A DNA stretch of 64,000 nucleotides from Topomyia yanbarensis (GCF_030247195.1 NC_080672.1:310194627-310258626), one strand, 5' to 3'; counted from the first letter of the stretch, positions 21,870 to 34,000 are shown. A program made the numbers and translations. Notes: generated from the letters alone by a model not told the origin.

Positions 21870-24479
21870 TAAAACGCGTGGAGCTAACGCAACTTCCACG
21901 CGGTGGGTACCTACGAACAAACGGGTAGTGATAGAGCCGCGAGTAAGCCGTGCTGGCCACAGACGATGACTTTGATGCACTGATGACCATGGGTAAGGAA
22001 ATATTTACATCTTCCAAAGTTATTAATGTTTTGCAATATTCGAACAACCATTTCGTAGCAAGTGAGTTATTTTTAGTATGTGATTTTACGTTCCGTGAAA
22101 AACTGTTTGAAATATGAGAGAAAAGCGGAACATAATTTTTGGGCTTTCGAAAAGTAGTAATCAAAAATGGAAACAAAATTTTCAATGAAGATTTTTTTAT
22201 TTTTATAAAGACTTCCATAGCAGTATCGCTTCAATAGTTGTTATCGTATCTTGTTTTAAACTGTTATTTTAAAGATTACTTGTTATTATCCATAATCATT
22301 GTTTTTTTATACAAATTCAGTACTGTTTTGGTTCCTACAGGCTAATGATGCTTCCTAGTGTAATTATTTGCAGGTGTGTGTTATTTCTCTTCAGCTTGTA
22401 GTGTAAAAATCTCGTCTGTACACCGGTTCCGTTTCGCTTTCGTTTCGCCCGATTTCAAGCGATGCGTAGTGAAGCCAAAATTTAGATCGCATTTCCGACC
22501 TCCTCCTCCCCCTCAGTCATTCCATCCTACAGCAAGAGTACTTTCACAAAGCTTTTTTTTTTGCCGGCAGCTGCCGGATTCACAATCGGTGCCTTGCCGG
22601 CAAAGAAAAGGAAGAATTTAAGATGATAACTAAAACAAAAACAACATTTGTCACGCCAAAAGTTTGCTAAAACTAGTCAGAGCTGGGTTCCACTAAGTTT
22701 AATCAGTCAATGCTCTTCTCTCACAGGATAATGTGGTTTTCTTAACAAGCAATTTCTTGTTGTGTGGTTTCTTCAATTGTTCGGGATTTTTGGTTTTATC
22801 TTCCAATAAAAAATGAAAATCGGTTGGTCGCAAGAAAAACATAATTGCCAATAATAGTGATTGCAACTGGATTGTTGGAACAGGAGTAACGAAACTTAGG
22901 AGTTAGAAATCAGTCATCGTTCGTTATAACAAGCGACAAACAACTTGGAAAGAAACCGTCAAAATGTTCAACATTTTACTTTTCTTAAACAGCGGTTCTT
23001 ACTTGTTACCTTCAAACATTTGTTTAATTTTTTTTATCGTAAATAAAAGAGTTTATATTCACATTATTTCCATAGAAAATTTCTTATTTATTACGTTTCT
23101 TTTTTCTCTCCAATGTACACAGTACACAAGTGTTTTTTTTTCTCTCGTTATGTTACAACATACAAACAAAACTAATAAGGATAACAAATATCATTTTGCC
23201 TTGTGAGCCTCGGAAAGGAAAAAACCGTGAAAAACTAATGGGTTGATTGGGTTTTGGGATCGTGTATTTTTTTAAGGTGAGAATACCTACTCGGCTCTCC
23301 TTCCCCGAGGGTTATTGCATCACATAGCAAAGTCAACAAATAAGCAAAATTGAAGAGTGTGTGTGTTTGTGGCTTCTGCTCAAAAGACCTACGAACTAGG
23401 TGTAGGTTATTTATCTTTAAAACTATGGTTCTATTTGTGCTATCTTTTTTGCCGTCTTCCTCATACAATGTATCAGACGACGAACATTTTAAACGGGGTA
23501 TTTAATGTTGGTTTCCGTACTCTAATTCGGGTTGGTTTAGGGGAAAAAACTGAAGCTCTGGTTGCTACTCTACGCATCTCTGTTCGGTTGCGAGGGCGTC
23601 TTTTGTTGCTCAATAAAACTGCCCCGATAACGCTTATGCTTAGATTGGATAAGTGGTTAGATTGTTTGCTTGTTTTATAGTCATTGCATCGTATCCTCAC
23701 TGTGTTCTGTTGTTGTTTTTCTTCTTCTATGTTTTGTTTGGCCACCGTATGTAAATTGTTCCTTCACTTGGGTCGTTTATATGCGTTTGTTTCCAATTCA
23801 CTATTGATTCGACCTTTTTTTCTTTACTTTAAAATATCTGTTTTTTTTTTGTTTGTTTGCTTTGTTAATCTTAATACAATTGTTGCTCTAAATGTACTGG
23901 GATATCCTTAGATCTGAGATTAAGAGTTAAACGTTTGTTCGAAAAACCTGCAAATAATGTAGATTTTTCTAGTTCTTCCCTTGTTTCTGGAAAAAAGCAC
24001 CGATCTTCAGCTAACTTTAAATATTGTTATGATTTATTCAGTTGTTTGTTCAATTTTTGTATCATTTTTTTTTTCATCTCATTTTAACCTTAGTCACATT
24101 AATAATAATAATAATAATAACTTCTATTTGTTTGCAGTGTAAATGTACAAATCCTAGGTCCTGTGCTCTTCGGCGCCGAAAGCAACATCAAACCCGGGCG
24201 TGGAAATTCGTCATTTTTCTTTCCGCGAGCACGCAGTACAGGCAACCCTCGCTTACTCGACACCCGATCCGACACTCGCCGGATCGAACGGGTTCGATGG
24301 GAGATCTGACAAAAATTTTGCGGCTGTCGGGTTCGAATTTAACGGTAGCAGAGTAAGCAAAGGGTTTGCCGTTAAATATTTTTCATTCTTTTGGACAGCC
24401 GTTTTTTTTTGGGGGAGGGGGGGGGGGTATTTTAAACAGCGAGTGTGTTGTGCGTAGTGTTCGGGGTGTTTTGTAATCT
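21870..24479. other. Long non-genic stretch, T-rich, few repeats
   Basis: 2.6 kb with little recognisable transposon sequence. It contains C/T-rich patches near 22500-22560, (AAT)n at 24101-24120 and a G-rich run at 24411-24427. Several 70-107-codon ORFs overlap on both strands without motifs. At 24139 a cag precedes a stretch reading CKCTNPRSCALRRRKQ in one frame, which might be a terminal exon of an unseen gene. There is no supporting upstream exon, so none is called. It could equally be untranslated sequence. Confidence 0.4.
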
Positions 24480-24580
24480 AACGTTGCAATTTTTAGAGTG
24501 CGAGGTATCGTGTCAAAATCGATCCATGTAATGTTTTACAATAATGATTATCATCAATCATGCAAGTTAAACACGGATGC
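24480..24580 (+). repeat. 101-bp target-site duplication, left copy
   Basis: Bases from aacgttgcaatttttagagt to gcaagttaaacacggatgc are repeated exactly at 29566-29666. The copies abut the two ends of the LINE at 24581-29565 and are unrelated to its ends, as expected for a target-site duplication. The preceding bases differ (t against g) and so do the following bases (a against t). One or two edge bases are ambiguous. Confidence 0.95.
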
Positions 24581-25697
24581 AACCCGGGCCCCGTGGTGGT
24601 GGAGGAACGCTACGTGGGAAGCTGAGCTGCAAGCAACCGGGCGGGTCATAGGTGGTGGATAATGCTTAATCGCGATAGCAACTAGTTGTGATTCGCGACC
24701 CGAACCAGCAGCGGGGGCTGACTGCGGGTGTGGTAGGACGAGGTAGTGGGCCCTATACGTCCTAGGCCTAAATACCACATGCCCTAAAGCAGCCCTGACA
24801 AGGCGAGTCAGCGCCGCCTTTAAATAAGCGCTTAGCCCAAATCCCTCTCCTCCCATTATCCTTCCTTCCTTCCTTCCTTCTGCGGCTGTTCGCCCATCTA
24901 AATATGGAAGCTGTTCTTCAATGTCAGCTTCTTTCACCGAACAGCCTAGATAAGCCGTGTAGTGTCGGTAGTGGTTGTTTCAACCGGCTAAGAATAACAC
25001 TACGGACTACCTGTTTCAGTGGTAAAAATCTACCAAACAGGGAACCCCAATTCCATAGTGTCATGCGACCCGTGCTATGGGTAAAATTGTTGAGGGGGTT
25101 TAAAACATTCTCAATGGCGAACGGAGCCTGGGAAAAGTCGGGCGAACTCCCCAGTATGCTGCATTACGCAGCGGAACGTTCACTCTACACACCGATTTTT
25201 TTCACCGATGATCCACTTAATTTTGCCGAATTTTTGTTGGCTGGGGGTTTGCAGAGACTCTCGGCTGATGGTACTTCGGTGAAGTTTTGTTGAGTTTCGA
25301 TTATCAAATTTCGATGTGTACAGATGAACCTGCCCAGAGGCCGTGTGGTATCCGGCCTAGAATTGAGCCACTGGAGTCCTGCTGCCATGTCGTAGGAGGC
25401 GACTGAAAGTAGGAGACCCTAAGTCAAGGTGTAGTTCCGTGCCGAGGACTTAATGATTGGAGGGTCTAAAATATGCCAGTCGCGCACGGAGCATTTTGGG
25501 TTTTGCCCTTGCTGTGTTATGCGAATCTCTGACACAGTGGACCATTATTTTCTTCGCAAATCGTGGGAATCAAATGATCATGTCCCATTTAAACCTGATA
25601 TGGCTCGCTAAATGCGTTAACATCCCAACTCGCTTGGTGTCCTCTAGTTGTTGTGCAATTTGTGTTGGAGATGAAATGTACAGTTCTCTAATCAAAA
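24581..25697 (+). other. LINE 5' leader
   Basis: A leader rich in blocks such as cttccttccttccttcc (about 24862-24880), gtgtcggtagtgg, aacactacggactacctg and gtcgtaggaggcgactgaaa. LINE promoters are internal to such leaders, but no promoter motif could be pinned down. Short open frames occur at 24904-25293 (129 codons) and 25457-25705 (82 codons). The second overlaps the start of the main ORF by eight bases (ATGGTTAG). Neither matches a known ORF1 pattern. Confidence 0.5.
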
Positions 25698-28600
25698 ATG
25701 GTTAGAATAGCACAAGTCAATCTCCAACATAAACGTACAGCAACTATGAATTTATCTCGACTCATGCAGGAAGGTAAAGCTTCCATAGCATTGGTTCAAG
25801 AACCGTATTTCCATAAAGGAAACTTCTATTTTGGAAAGTTACTTAACACTGCCTTCATTGCTTACAACAAGACAGGCATGACTAACCCACGTGAAATGCC
25901 TCGTGCTTGCATTCTTGCAAATAAGGCTATTGACGCGTGTCTCATATCGGAGCTCACAACTCGCGATATCTGTGTTGTCACAGTTACATTGACTGTCGAA
26001 AACGTAGACAAAAAATATATATATTGTTCAGCATACCTACCGCATAACGAATCATCTCCTTCTGATGATTTCAAAAGCGTTGTATCATATTGTAGCAGAA
26101 ATGGGCTTCCGCTCATTATCGGCAGTGATGCGAATGCTCATCACATCATTTGGGGCAGCTCAGACATCAATCTGAGAGGCTCTGAACTGATGGAGTACAT
26201 AAGTAGTACAAATCTCCATATTCTGAATGTGGGAAACCGACCAACTTTTGCGAGGTCTGGGAGGGAGGAGGTGTTAGACATAACACTTTGCTCTGATAGA
26301 ATTTTGCATGAACTGGGAAATTGGCAGGTTCCAAATGAAACTGAACCGTCTCTATCCGATCATAAATATATATTTTTCGAGCATTTTGATGTCACCTTCA
26401 ATGTGGTGACCTATCGTAATCCTAAATCTACAAACTGGGACCTCTTTTTGGAAAACTTGGCGACTAAATTTCATGGATATTTTCCAACAATTAGTCAACT
26501 AGACGACTTAGATGACGTCGTGGATACGACAAACTCATTCATATTAGCATCCTACGAAGAAGCTTGTCCACTTCGTACTGTTAAATCGACTAGGGGAACC
26601 CCTTGGTGGAGGGCTGACCTTGAAAGAATGAAGAAAGTTATGAGAAGAGCTTGGAATCGGCGTCAGCGTGATGACTCCAGGGCTTTCAGGTCAGCTCGTA
26701 GTGCATATAAGAAATGTCTTAGATCTGCAGAACGGGTTGGCTGGCAAAGCCTATGCACTAATGTCTCTAGTCTGAACGAGGCTAGCAGATTAAATAAAAT
26801 TCTCTCCAAATCGAATGATTTTCAGATGAACTCCTTGAAAACCAGAGATGGTGTTTATGTGACGGACGAAAAAGATGTTCTTAATTGTCTCTTCGACACA
26901 CACTTTCCAGGCTGTATCGATCCGGAGTTGATCAACGTTCACAGATCTCATTCTGGTGATTCGGACTCGTGGGCGTTAGCACGCACATTGGTTTCCACTG
27001 AATCGGTCAAGTGGGCAGTTGACAGCTTTGCTCCATACAAATCACCCGGAAAAGATGGGATACTTCCCGTGCTACTGCAAAAGGGATTTGATATTCTTAA
27101 ACATGTCTTGAAAAAGATTTTGCTTTCCAGTCTTGCTACCGGGTATATCCCGAAAGCATGGCGAGAAATAACTGTTAGATTTATTCCCAAAGGGGGGCGC
27201 TCAAGCTATGAAGAAGCCAAGAGTTTTAGGCCAATCAGCTTAAGTTCTTTTCTTCTGAAAGCTTTGGAACGGATAATCGATCATCACATCAGGAACGTTA
27301 GTTTAGTTGAATATCCACTGCACAAAATGCAACATGCATATCAGTGTGGGAAATCCACGATCACTCTGCTTCACGATGTTGTTTACAACATTGAGAAAGC
27401 CTTCTCGCTCAAGCAATCTAGCTTGGGTGTATTCCTAGATATTGAGGGTGCTTTTGACAATGTGTCCTTCCAGTCTATTCTGGAAGCGACGCGCGGTCAT
27501 GGGATACCTGCATGTATCTCAGGTTGGATAAACGCAATGCTTAGTAACCGCATGCTTTGCTCGTCACTGCGACAGGCTGAGATACGGAAGTTGAGTATTT
27601 GCGGTTGTCCTCAGGGCGGCGTTCTGTCACCTTTGTTATGGAACTTAGTAGCTGACGGCTTGTTGAAGAAACTCAATGAGCTTGGATTTCCAACCTACGG
27701 GTTTGCTGACGATTACCAAATACTAATTACTGGATTTTGCATCGGAACAATCTTTGACTTGATGCAACAGGCATTAAGAGCTGTCGAACAGTGGTGTCGA
27801 CAAGTTAAACTATCAGTTAACCCAAGCAAAACTTCAATGGTTCTTTTCACGAAGAAGCGAATAACAACCGGGGTTCGTCCCTTGCAGTTCTTTGATTCTG
27901 AGCTACTGTGTGCGGATCAAGTCAAATACGTTGGAGTCATATTGGATTCCAAACTGAATTGGTCTGCTCACATTGAGTTCAGAGTCAAGAAAGCGTGCAT
28001 GGCCTTCGGGCAGTGCAGACGAACTTTTGGAAAGACCTGGGGTCTCAAACCTAAATACATCTATTGGATTTACACGACAATTGTACGTCCAATACTGTCA
28101 TACGGATGCCTTGTGTGGTGGCAGAGGGGAGAGGTGGTGACAGTCCAGTCAAAGCTAAACCATCTGCAAAGAATGGCGCTCATGGCGTTGACTGGTGCTT
28201 TCACCACGACTCCGACTGCTGCTCTTGAGGCACTTCTAAATATCAAACCATTACACATACACTTAAAACAAGAAGCACTATCATGTGCATACAGACTGCA
28301 GGTTACTGGGCTTTGGAACAGTAATCATGTTGATCTTGCTACCAGTCATATACGATTGTGGTCACAAATGGTTACATGGGGTGAAGATATTCTTGCTCCC
28401 AGCGATATTACACTCACTTGTAGTTTTCCTTACAGGACATTCCATGTGAAGATTCCCTCTCGAGAGGAGTGGTTGTCTGGCTTTATGGAAAGACAACAAC
28501 AAACGCAAGTAGTCTGTTACACTGATGGTTCTCTGATGGAGGGACGTGCTGGTGCTGGTGTCTACTGTCGTGAAATGAGATTGGAACAATCTCACTCACT

Positions 28601-29342
28601 AGGTAGATATTGTACTGTATTCCAAGCAGAAATCTTTGCGATTATGTGCGGGGTGCAATCGGCCCTTCAACTGAGTTTGTCCGGCAGAGTTATAAACTTC
28701 TGCTCCGATAGTCAGGCTGCAATCAAGGCCCTTAGCTCAGACAAATCCCGGTCCAAGCTAGTGATCGCGTGCCGAACCCAAATCGAAGAACTAAGCATTG
28801 TCAACACTATCTACCTTGTCTGGGTGCCCGGACATTGCGGTATTACTGGAAATGAATGGGCTGACGAATTGGCCAGGGCAGGTTCAGCGATTGACTTCGT
28901 TGGTCCTGAGCCCGCCCTGCCAATTTCGACAAGTTGGATAAGGGAAAAAATACGGTGTTGGGCTTTGTCCGAGCACCGCAATTATTGGAGAAATCTACAA
29001 ACGTGTCGCCAAACAAAGGCGTTTCTAGAACAACCATGCCCAGTGGTTTCGAAAAATCTCTTACATTTTTCGAAGCTCCACTGCGGCATGCTGACCAGGG
29101 CTTTAACCGGCCACTGCAAACTCAATTATCACATGGCAACTATTCAGCGCGCTGAGTCTTTTTCATGTGATCTTTGTGAATCCGACTACGGAACCTCATA
29201 TCATCTGATATGCAACTGTCCAGCGCTAGCGCAATTGCGATTTCGAGTCTTCAGCCGTCCTTATATAGACGAAACCATGTTTGGTCGACTGAAACTCAGA
29301 GACATACTAAAGTTTCTTATCCAATGTGGTAAAGAGCTTTAG
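25698..29342 (+). CDS. LINE polyprotein: endonuclease, reverse transcriptase, RNase H
   Basis: An intact 1214-residue ORF for target-primed retrotransposition. An apurinic-type endonuclease occupies about residues 1-225: QVNLQHKR with its conserved Asn, LVQEPY with the catalytic Glu, IGSDANAHH, and SLSDHKYIFF near the end. Reverse transcriptase spans roughly 400-720: KSPGKDGILP, FRPISLSSFLLKALERI, VFLDIEGAFDN (first catalytic Asp, ~577), GCPQGGVLSPLLWNL, and GFADDYQI (FADD box, ~669). RNase H is at about 938-1060: CYTDGSLMEGRAGAGVY, a Glu in AEIFAIM, FCSDSQAAIKAL and VWVPGHCGITGNEWADELA. A C-terminal CDLC-x(8)-H-x(4)-C cluster closes the protein. The start ATG directly precedes the endonuclease, as in single-ORF LOA elements. 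No frameshift or stop is seen and all catalytic residues looked for are present. Confidence 0.92.
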   Translation: MVRIAQVNLQHKRTATMNLSRLMQEGKASIALVQEPYFHKGNFYFGKLLNTAFIAYNKTGMTNPREMPRACILANKAIDACLISELTTRDICVVTVTLTVENVDKKYIYCSAYLPHNESSPSDDFKSVVSYCSRNGLPLIIGSDANAHHIIWGSSDINLRGSELMEYISSTNLHILNVGNRPTFARSGREEVLDITLCSDRILHELGNWQVPNETEPSLSDHKYIFFEHFDVTFNVVTYRNPKSTNWDLFLENLATKFHGYFPTISQLDDLDDVVDTTNSFILASYEEACPLRTVKSTRGTPWWRADLERMKKVMRRAWNRRQRDDSRAFRSARSAYKKCLRSAERVGWQSLCTNVSSLNEASRLNKILSKSNDFQMNSLKTRDGVYVTDEKDVLNCLFDTHFPGCIDPELINVHRSHSGDSDSWALARTLVSTESVKWAVDSFAPYKSPGKDGILPVLLQKGFDILKHVLKKILLSSLATGYIPKAWREITVRFIPKGGRSSYEEAKSFRPISLSSFLLKALERIIDHHIRNVSLVEYPLHKMQHAYQCGKSTITLLHDVVYNIEKAFSLKQSSLGVFLDIEGAFDNVSFQSILEATRGHGIPACISGWINAMLSNRMLCSSLRQAEIRKLSICGCPQGGVLSPLLWNLVADGLLKKLNELGFPTYGFADDYQILITGFCIGTIFDLMQQALRAVEQWCRQVKLSVNPSKTSMVLFTKKRITTGVRPLQFFDSELLCADQVKYVGVILDSKLNWSAHIEFRVKKACMAFGQCRRTFGKTWGLKPKYIYWIYTTIVRPILSYGCLVWWQRGEVVTVQSKLNHLQRMALMALTGAFTTTPTAALEALLNIKPLHIHLKQEALSCAYRLQVTGLWNSNHVDLATSHIRLWSQMVTWGEDILAPSDITLTCSFPYRTFHVKIPSREEWLSGFMERQQQTQVVCYTDGSLMEGRAGAGVYCREMRLEQSHSLGRYCTVFQAEIFAIMCGVQSALQLSLSGRVINFCSDSQAAIKALSSDKSRSKLVIACRTQIEELSIVNTIYLVWVPGHCGITGNEWADELARAGSAIDFVGPEPALPISTSWIREKIRCWALSEHRNYWRNLQTCRQTKAFLEQPCPVVSKNLLHFSKLHCGMLTRALTGHCKLNYHMATIQRAESFSCDLCESDYGTSYHLICNCPALAQLRFRVFSRPYIDETMFGRLKLRDILKFLIQCGKEL

Positions 29343-29565
29343 GATTATTCGCAGGCAAGTTGAACTACTTGTGAGTTTAACTTACCTGTTGTTTATTTTT
29401 GTTTTGTGCTGTTATTTTTCCCACCCTTCCAATTCTACTTCCCCACTCCTCCTTGTCCTTTCCTTCCACTCAGGAAATGATGAAAACACACGGCAAGGCA
29501 CAAATCCCCGACTATGTACGGGGAACGTGCCATTTGAGCCAATATATTCTGATTCCTGATTCCTG

Positions 29566-29666
29566 AACGTTGCAATTTTTAGAGTGCGAGGTATCGTGTC
29601 AAAATCGATCCATGTAATGTTTTACAATAATGATTATCATCAATCATGCAAGTTAAACACGGATGC
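29566..29666 (+). repeat. 101-bp target-site duplication, right copy
   Basis: Identical, base for base as read, to 24480-24580. It begins directly after the TGATTCC-type 3' end of the LINE and ends before tataatcactg, which is the original genomic continuation. Confidence 0.95.
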
Positions 29667-30519
29667 TATAATCACTGATTGTAAAAACTGTATCATTTTT
29701 TGAATCAATATCGCGTCTATAAAATATATCCGATGTAATACTGAGATTGTACGCAAAATAAAATGTTTAATCAACTATAGCGGTTCCAAGCCAGAAAAGA
29801 GCCTCTTTCGAAAATAAACAGGTATATTTTTTACTTAACTTATCCTCAAACGTTTGGTAAACAATATATCTGTAAATTTTCGTTCCCAATCGTTTTGAAT
29901 ATTTTTTAATGTTTTCGTGCATGTTCTGATTGAACTTCTCCTAACTGTCTTTTTTCTCATTATCCTTCTTCAACATACTAAATTTACCAATATATGACAA
30001 ATAATTCAAAAGTTAAACTTTGGGATGATTATATCCGATTTAACCTATTGTTGTAAGTCTGGCCGGGTCACACTTACAGTCGCATTAAACGAACGACAGC
30101 TAGCCGACTTTCGATCTAGTGTTCATTGTCTAGAGACCAAAGAAAAAACATCGTATTTATTCTTGCCATCATGAGAAAAGTTGACGAAAAGGCTCTGCTG
30201 CGGTCCAACGCTACGGTCGTTGACTTCAAATTTTGTTCAATATGACCAAGTTTTCGTGAAGTGGAATATCTTCTGAAGGTGAAACTGGAATATAGGCCTT
30301 TATCTTCAGTATAATCATCTCCGCAATGTAGTATTGATATCATTCAACACGTTAGCCCAAGCTGAACATTTCTTCTTGCAGAACAACTTAACTTAAATGT
30401 GATAGAAAGTGACAATGTTGGAATTAAGATCCTCATCTATACAGAAAGTTGTAAAATGCATATTGCAATACGAAGAAGTAGAATCCGTTACACCTGATAC
30501 GCGGAGAAACTTATTCTAG
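29667..30519. other. Intergenic, no gene recognised
   Basis: No domain-bearing ORF, splice structure or paired repeat was seen. Confidence 0.45.
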
Positions 30520-31088
30520 GGTATTCCTAACAGTGTTCTTGTGGTGTGGATGCGAGTCGAAAAACGTATTCCCTCCAACTTGACTATAAAACTCAAAACT
30601 CATGGCAATCACCTACGCGCAAGTACTGCAATCAGACAGCTCATCACCTTGCACGGAAGATGCAGAGGAAAATATATGTCAACCAATTGCCAACACATAT
30701 ACAGAAAACCAATTCAAAACAGAACATTTCAACACCAATACCGGAACCACAAACGGTTGCCAAATTTGTGGCAGCTGTTCAGGCCATAATAACAACTACA
30801 AAAGCAACATCCAGCACCTCAAAATCAACTGAAAGTAGCATCGGCATGGAAGTTAATAACAATGACGACCAGTTTACACTGGTCACCCGTAAATGCAAGA
30901 AGCAGAGAAGAACATCTGATTGCAGTCACCAAGACAGATTTAACGTTGATGACCTTTACATGAGAGACAGGAGAGAAATAAATGACTCCTATAACGCTGT
31001 AAGCGAGCAGACAAACGTTTCCTCTCCACGAATGAAGGGCTTCGCGCGCAGTAGAAAGTTGCGTGTACGAGATCCAACAGATAAATAA
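30520..31088 (+). pseudogene. Decayed LINE ORF1-like fragment
   Basis: The frame ending at 31088 reads AKFVAAVQAIITTTKATSST, then SSIGMEVNNNDDQFTLVTRK, then VDDLYMRDRREIND, QTNVSSPRMKGFARSRKLRV and a terminal RDPTDK stop. The pattern of threonine/serine-rich linker, QFTLVTRKCKKQRR and RDRR block resembles the C-terminal half of ORF1 proteins of mosquito non-LTR elements. Upstream frames (MAITYAQVLQSD, SNLTIKLK) are out of register, so frameshifts separate the N-terminal part. A short relative (ctgcatccagtacctcaaaatcaac) occurs at about 39654-39680. Confidence 0.45.
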
Positions 31089-34000
31089 TAATATTTGATT
31101 TTATTTTTATTTCTTACATATTATAAATATATCAAAGAAAGCTACCGCTATGAGCCGTGCAAATTTTTCAACTGCTTGAATTATTGCAACGCACACGAAA
31201 AACACGAAAAATGTTGATTTTTCAGGCGAAAACGTGTGCAGAAAAATATCGATCGTCTGATTGAAATCTTTCCTATTCTCTACTATCCGGTCATTTCAGC
31301 ATTTGTACTCAACAACTACATCTAAAACAAATCCTCGGGAGCTTTAATGCATCTGTTTTCCGCTCTCGAACTGTGAGCGTAAAGCTCCCAAATGGTTCGT
31401 TAGTGTTCAACCAATCTCATACTTGCATAATATAATATCGAACTTCATTGATATACGTCCTTGGGCACCCAGTGAAGAGATAACTTGAGTAACACATACC
31501 AACGCGTCCCAGGGCTTCGTAGAGCAAATTTGAACGGAGCCAAATACAAACAAAACGTTTTTAGCATGTGAGTGTGGGCCATCAATTTATTTTTTCAAAA
31601 GCGTTGCGCTCTCTCCAAACTGAAAAAAAGCGAAAAGCTTCATGTTCAAAAAGGATCGCTTTTCGTGTGAGCGACTATGAGCGCAAAAATAGAAAATAGG
31701 GGTGCGCTTTTCTGGGTGTGCATTTCGATTTTTCTTAGCGCCTCTGACTAGACCTAAAGTGTTTTAAACCGTCGCACAGTGTTTTTCTTTCTTTAAAAAA
31801 AACGTGCAAATTTTTTTTAGGCGATAACGGACAAGAGTACACCTAAAATGTCTTCTGGGATGTTTTCGACAATCCAAGACCTACATTTTGGTGGTATAGT
31901 CACAGTGATTAATCCCCTTTGAAGTGAGATATTTGTTATAATTTTTTTAAAGTATTCAAAACAAGATGCAGTCTTCAGAAATGTCGAAGAACTTGTTTCG
32001 CGAACATGTTTACTGAAGACCAAAAATCTCTATCTCTCTCTGTCTCCTGTGGCTTAGAAGCTTTTGAGTAATTTATACAAAAATTTGCGAAAATTAAAGA
32101 GTAATAACTTTTGAACGGGCAAAACTGGTCAGCCAGCTCTAGTTCCAGTGAGAAGTGCTACATCAACCATATAAAACTAAATGTATTGTACTTGTCTCTC
32201 GTTGTCTCCAGTAGAGAAATATATTATTTGAAAACACTCTTGTCTTTCAAAAAACATGCAATATCTTCGAAAATACTCGAGATAGAAAAAGTTAACCGTT
32301 AATGAAAATTGTGTATTTTGATAATTGGGGGACTTCATAGAATATATAAAACGCGTAGGAATGATAATTGAAAAGATATTTTAAGAATTATTTTTGGGTG
32401 TCATCCAAACATAATTAGCTATAACTTCTAAAGCATTTAAAAGAGATAGTGTGTTCAGGAAAGATATTCGTGAAAGCAATCTCAACAAGTTTTCTAAAGA
32501 CGTTAGATCATTTCTACTACTAAATGATATTTTTAATTGAATTAGCTCCCTTTTAGGGGGATCAATCACTCAACACGTAGCAGCGAATGACAGACCTTGC
32601 TATTTTTTGATAAGTACCCCGAAAACTCTATTGGCGTAAATTCAGCTGTTTTAACGTAGACAACCAATTACTATTTGAAGCACTATATTTGTCAAAATGT
32701 GCAGAATTACTTTGAATACGACATCAGCCAATGTTGTAATGTAGAAAGCTGTCCATTTTGATCATTGGAACCTTTTTACTGAACATATCCAACTTTTCAG
32801 GATAATATTTAGAATGTAATATAAATGATTTGGGGTCATAAACATATAGAAAACATTAAAGATGAAGACTTTGTGTCTTCAGCAAAGTTCTTGGCAAAAG
32901 TTTGCGCGAAAGCATTGCAAATATCATAATCTTAGTATATGCACTTGTAAGAAGGTTGATAAGTATATCTTAAATTTAGGGAAAATAAGGGTGGAGTCTG
33001 GTGTCCGACAATTTAAATGTCAGCATTGTTCGAGGGAGCTTAATCTTCCATCGAACGCTTGGTCGGCAATAGCAGCAGCAGCAGCAGGCAGTTGTTTTTA
33101 AATCCTACATTGCAGGTTGCATTTGAACAGCGCAATAGTAGGTATGTATTGAAAAATTGCACTCCGTGACGGTCAGCTAAATGGAGCAGTTGTATCGCTC
33201 CCAGCCGAGTGTTTTGAGCTTTGGGAATCACGATGAAACTTGCATCCGTATCTAAGCGTCTGGTTTTACTTCCGCTTGCTGTTGGGGGGGGGGGGGGTGC
33301 GGACATTTGCTTTATTTACTCGATCCGTCAGAAAAGATATTAAATCGCGGCTATCGAATGTTGTTGTTGATTGTTGTAATGTCGAGTTCTAATTAGCTCG
33401 ATTCTTGTCTTAACCCCTTTTAGTCTCAACTTTGTATATGATTCTTTACATATATTATGAAGTTCGTATTTTTTGCTACTCTCAGCTACGGTGTACGAAT
33501 GGTGAATATGTATTCAACCCTCCCCCTAGCTTCTTTAGTTTCTTTTCGGCCAAGGTACTGTCAGATGAACTACGTTCTTCGGATGCATGTTAGAGTAATA
33601 CACGCAAAAATGTTTCTAGTCTTCACTTACAATATTTTTTTTTCAGTCAGCAGTTAGGTATTGTACCTATGTTGTGAACTTTGTCAGTTACGTCGCAGTA
33701 GTTTGACAAAAATCAAAATGTAATCGTTCTTAAAAAATCCATCTGGTAAATAGGGGAGTCAAATCAACAGTTTACTTTCTCATCTCGCCCAAATGATAAG
33801 CCGGTCCGCTTTCAGTAATGCAGGACATCAATACTTATTGTTACTTATCCACTGCTCAAAGAGTACTGTATTATTGCCCCTGGCTGCGCAGTGAAATGAG
33901 CAAGCAACAGAAGATAGCGATAATTACTACTGAAGAATAAAATTACGATTGACTTTTAACAAAGTTATATTAGACCTACAGTGTAAGAAGTAAGACAGTT

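Larger units (their letters stand above)
24581..29565 (+). mobile_element. Full-length LOA-type LINE (Lian-like)
   Basis: A 4985-bp element bounded by a perfect 101-bp direct repeat, with a GC-richer 5' leader of ~1.1 kb, one long ORF (25698-29342) and a 3' UTR of ~220 bp ending in TGATTCC repeats (tctgattcctgattcctga) rather than poly(A). ORF domain order is endonuclease, reverse transcriptase, RNase H. Size, single ORF and domain order resemble Lian of Aedes aegypti (LOA clade) as recalled. I, R1 or Loner-type elements also carry RNase H and are alternatives. No truncation is visible and the ORF is open, so the copy may be young and possibly active. Confidence 0.85.

Noticed and set aside
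24554..24937. 127-codon minus-strand ORF
   Set aside because: It crosses the boundary between the target duplication and the LINE leader, so it is a chance antisense frame.
24904..25293. 129-codon ORF as a LINE ORF1
   Set aside because: No RNA-binding, coiled-coil or zinc-knuckle pattern; not distinguishable from a chance frame in the leader.
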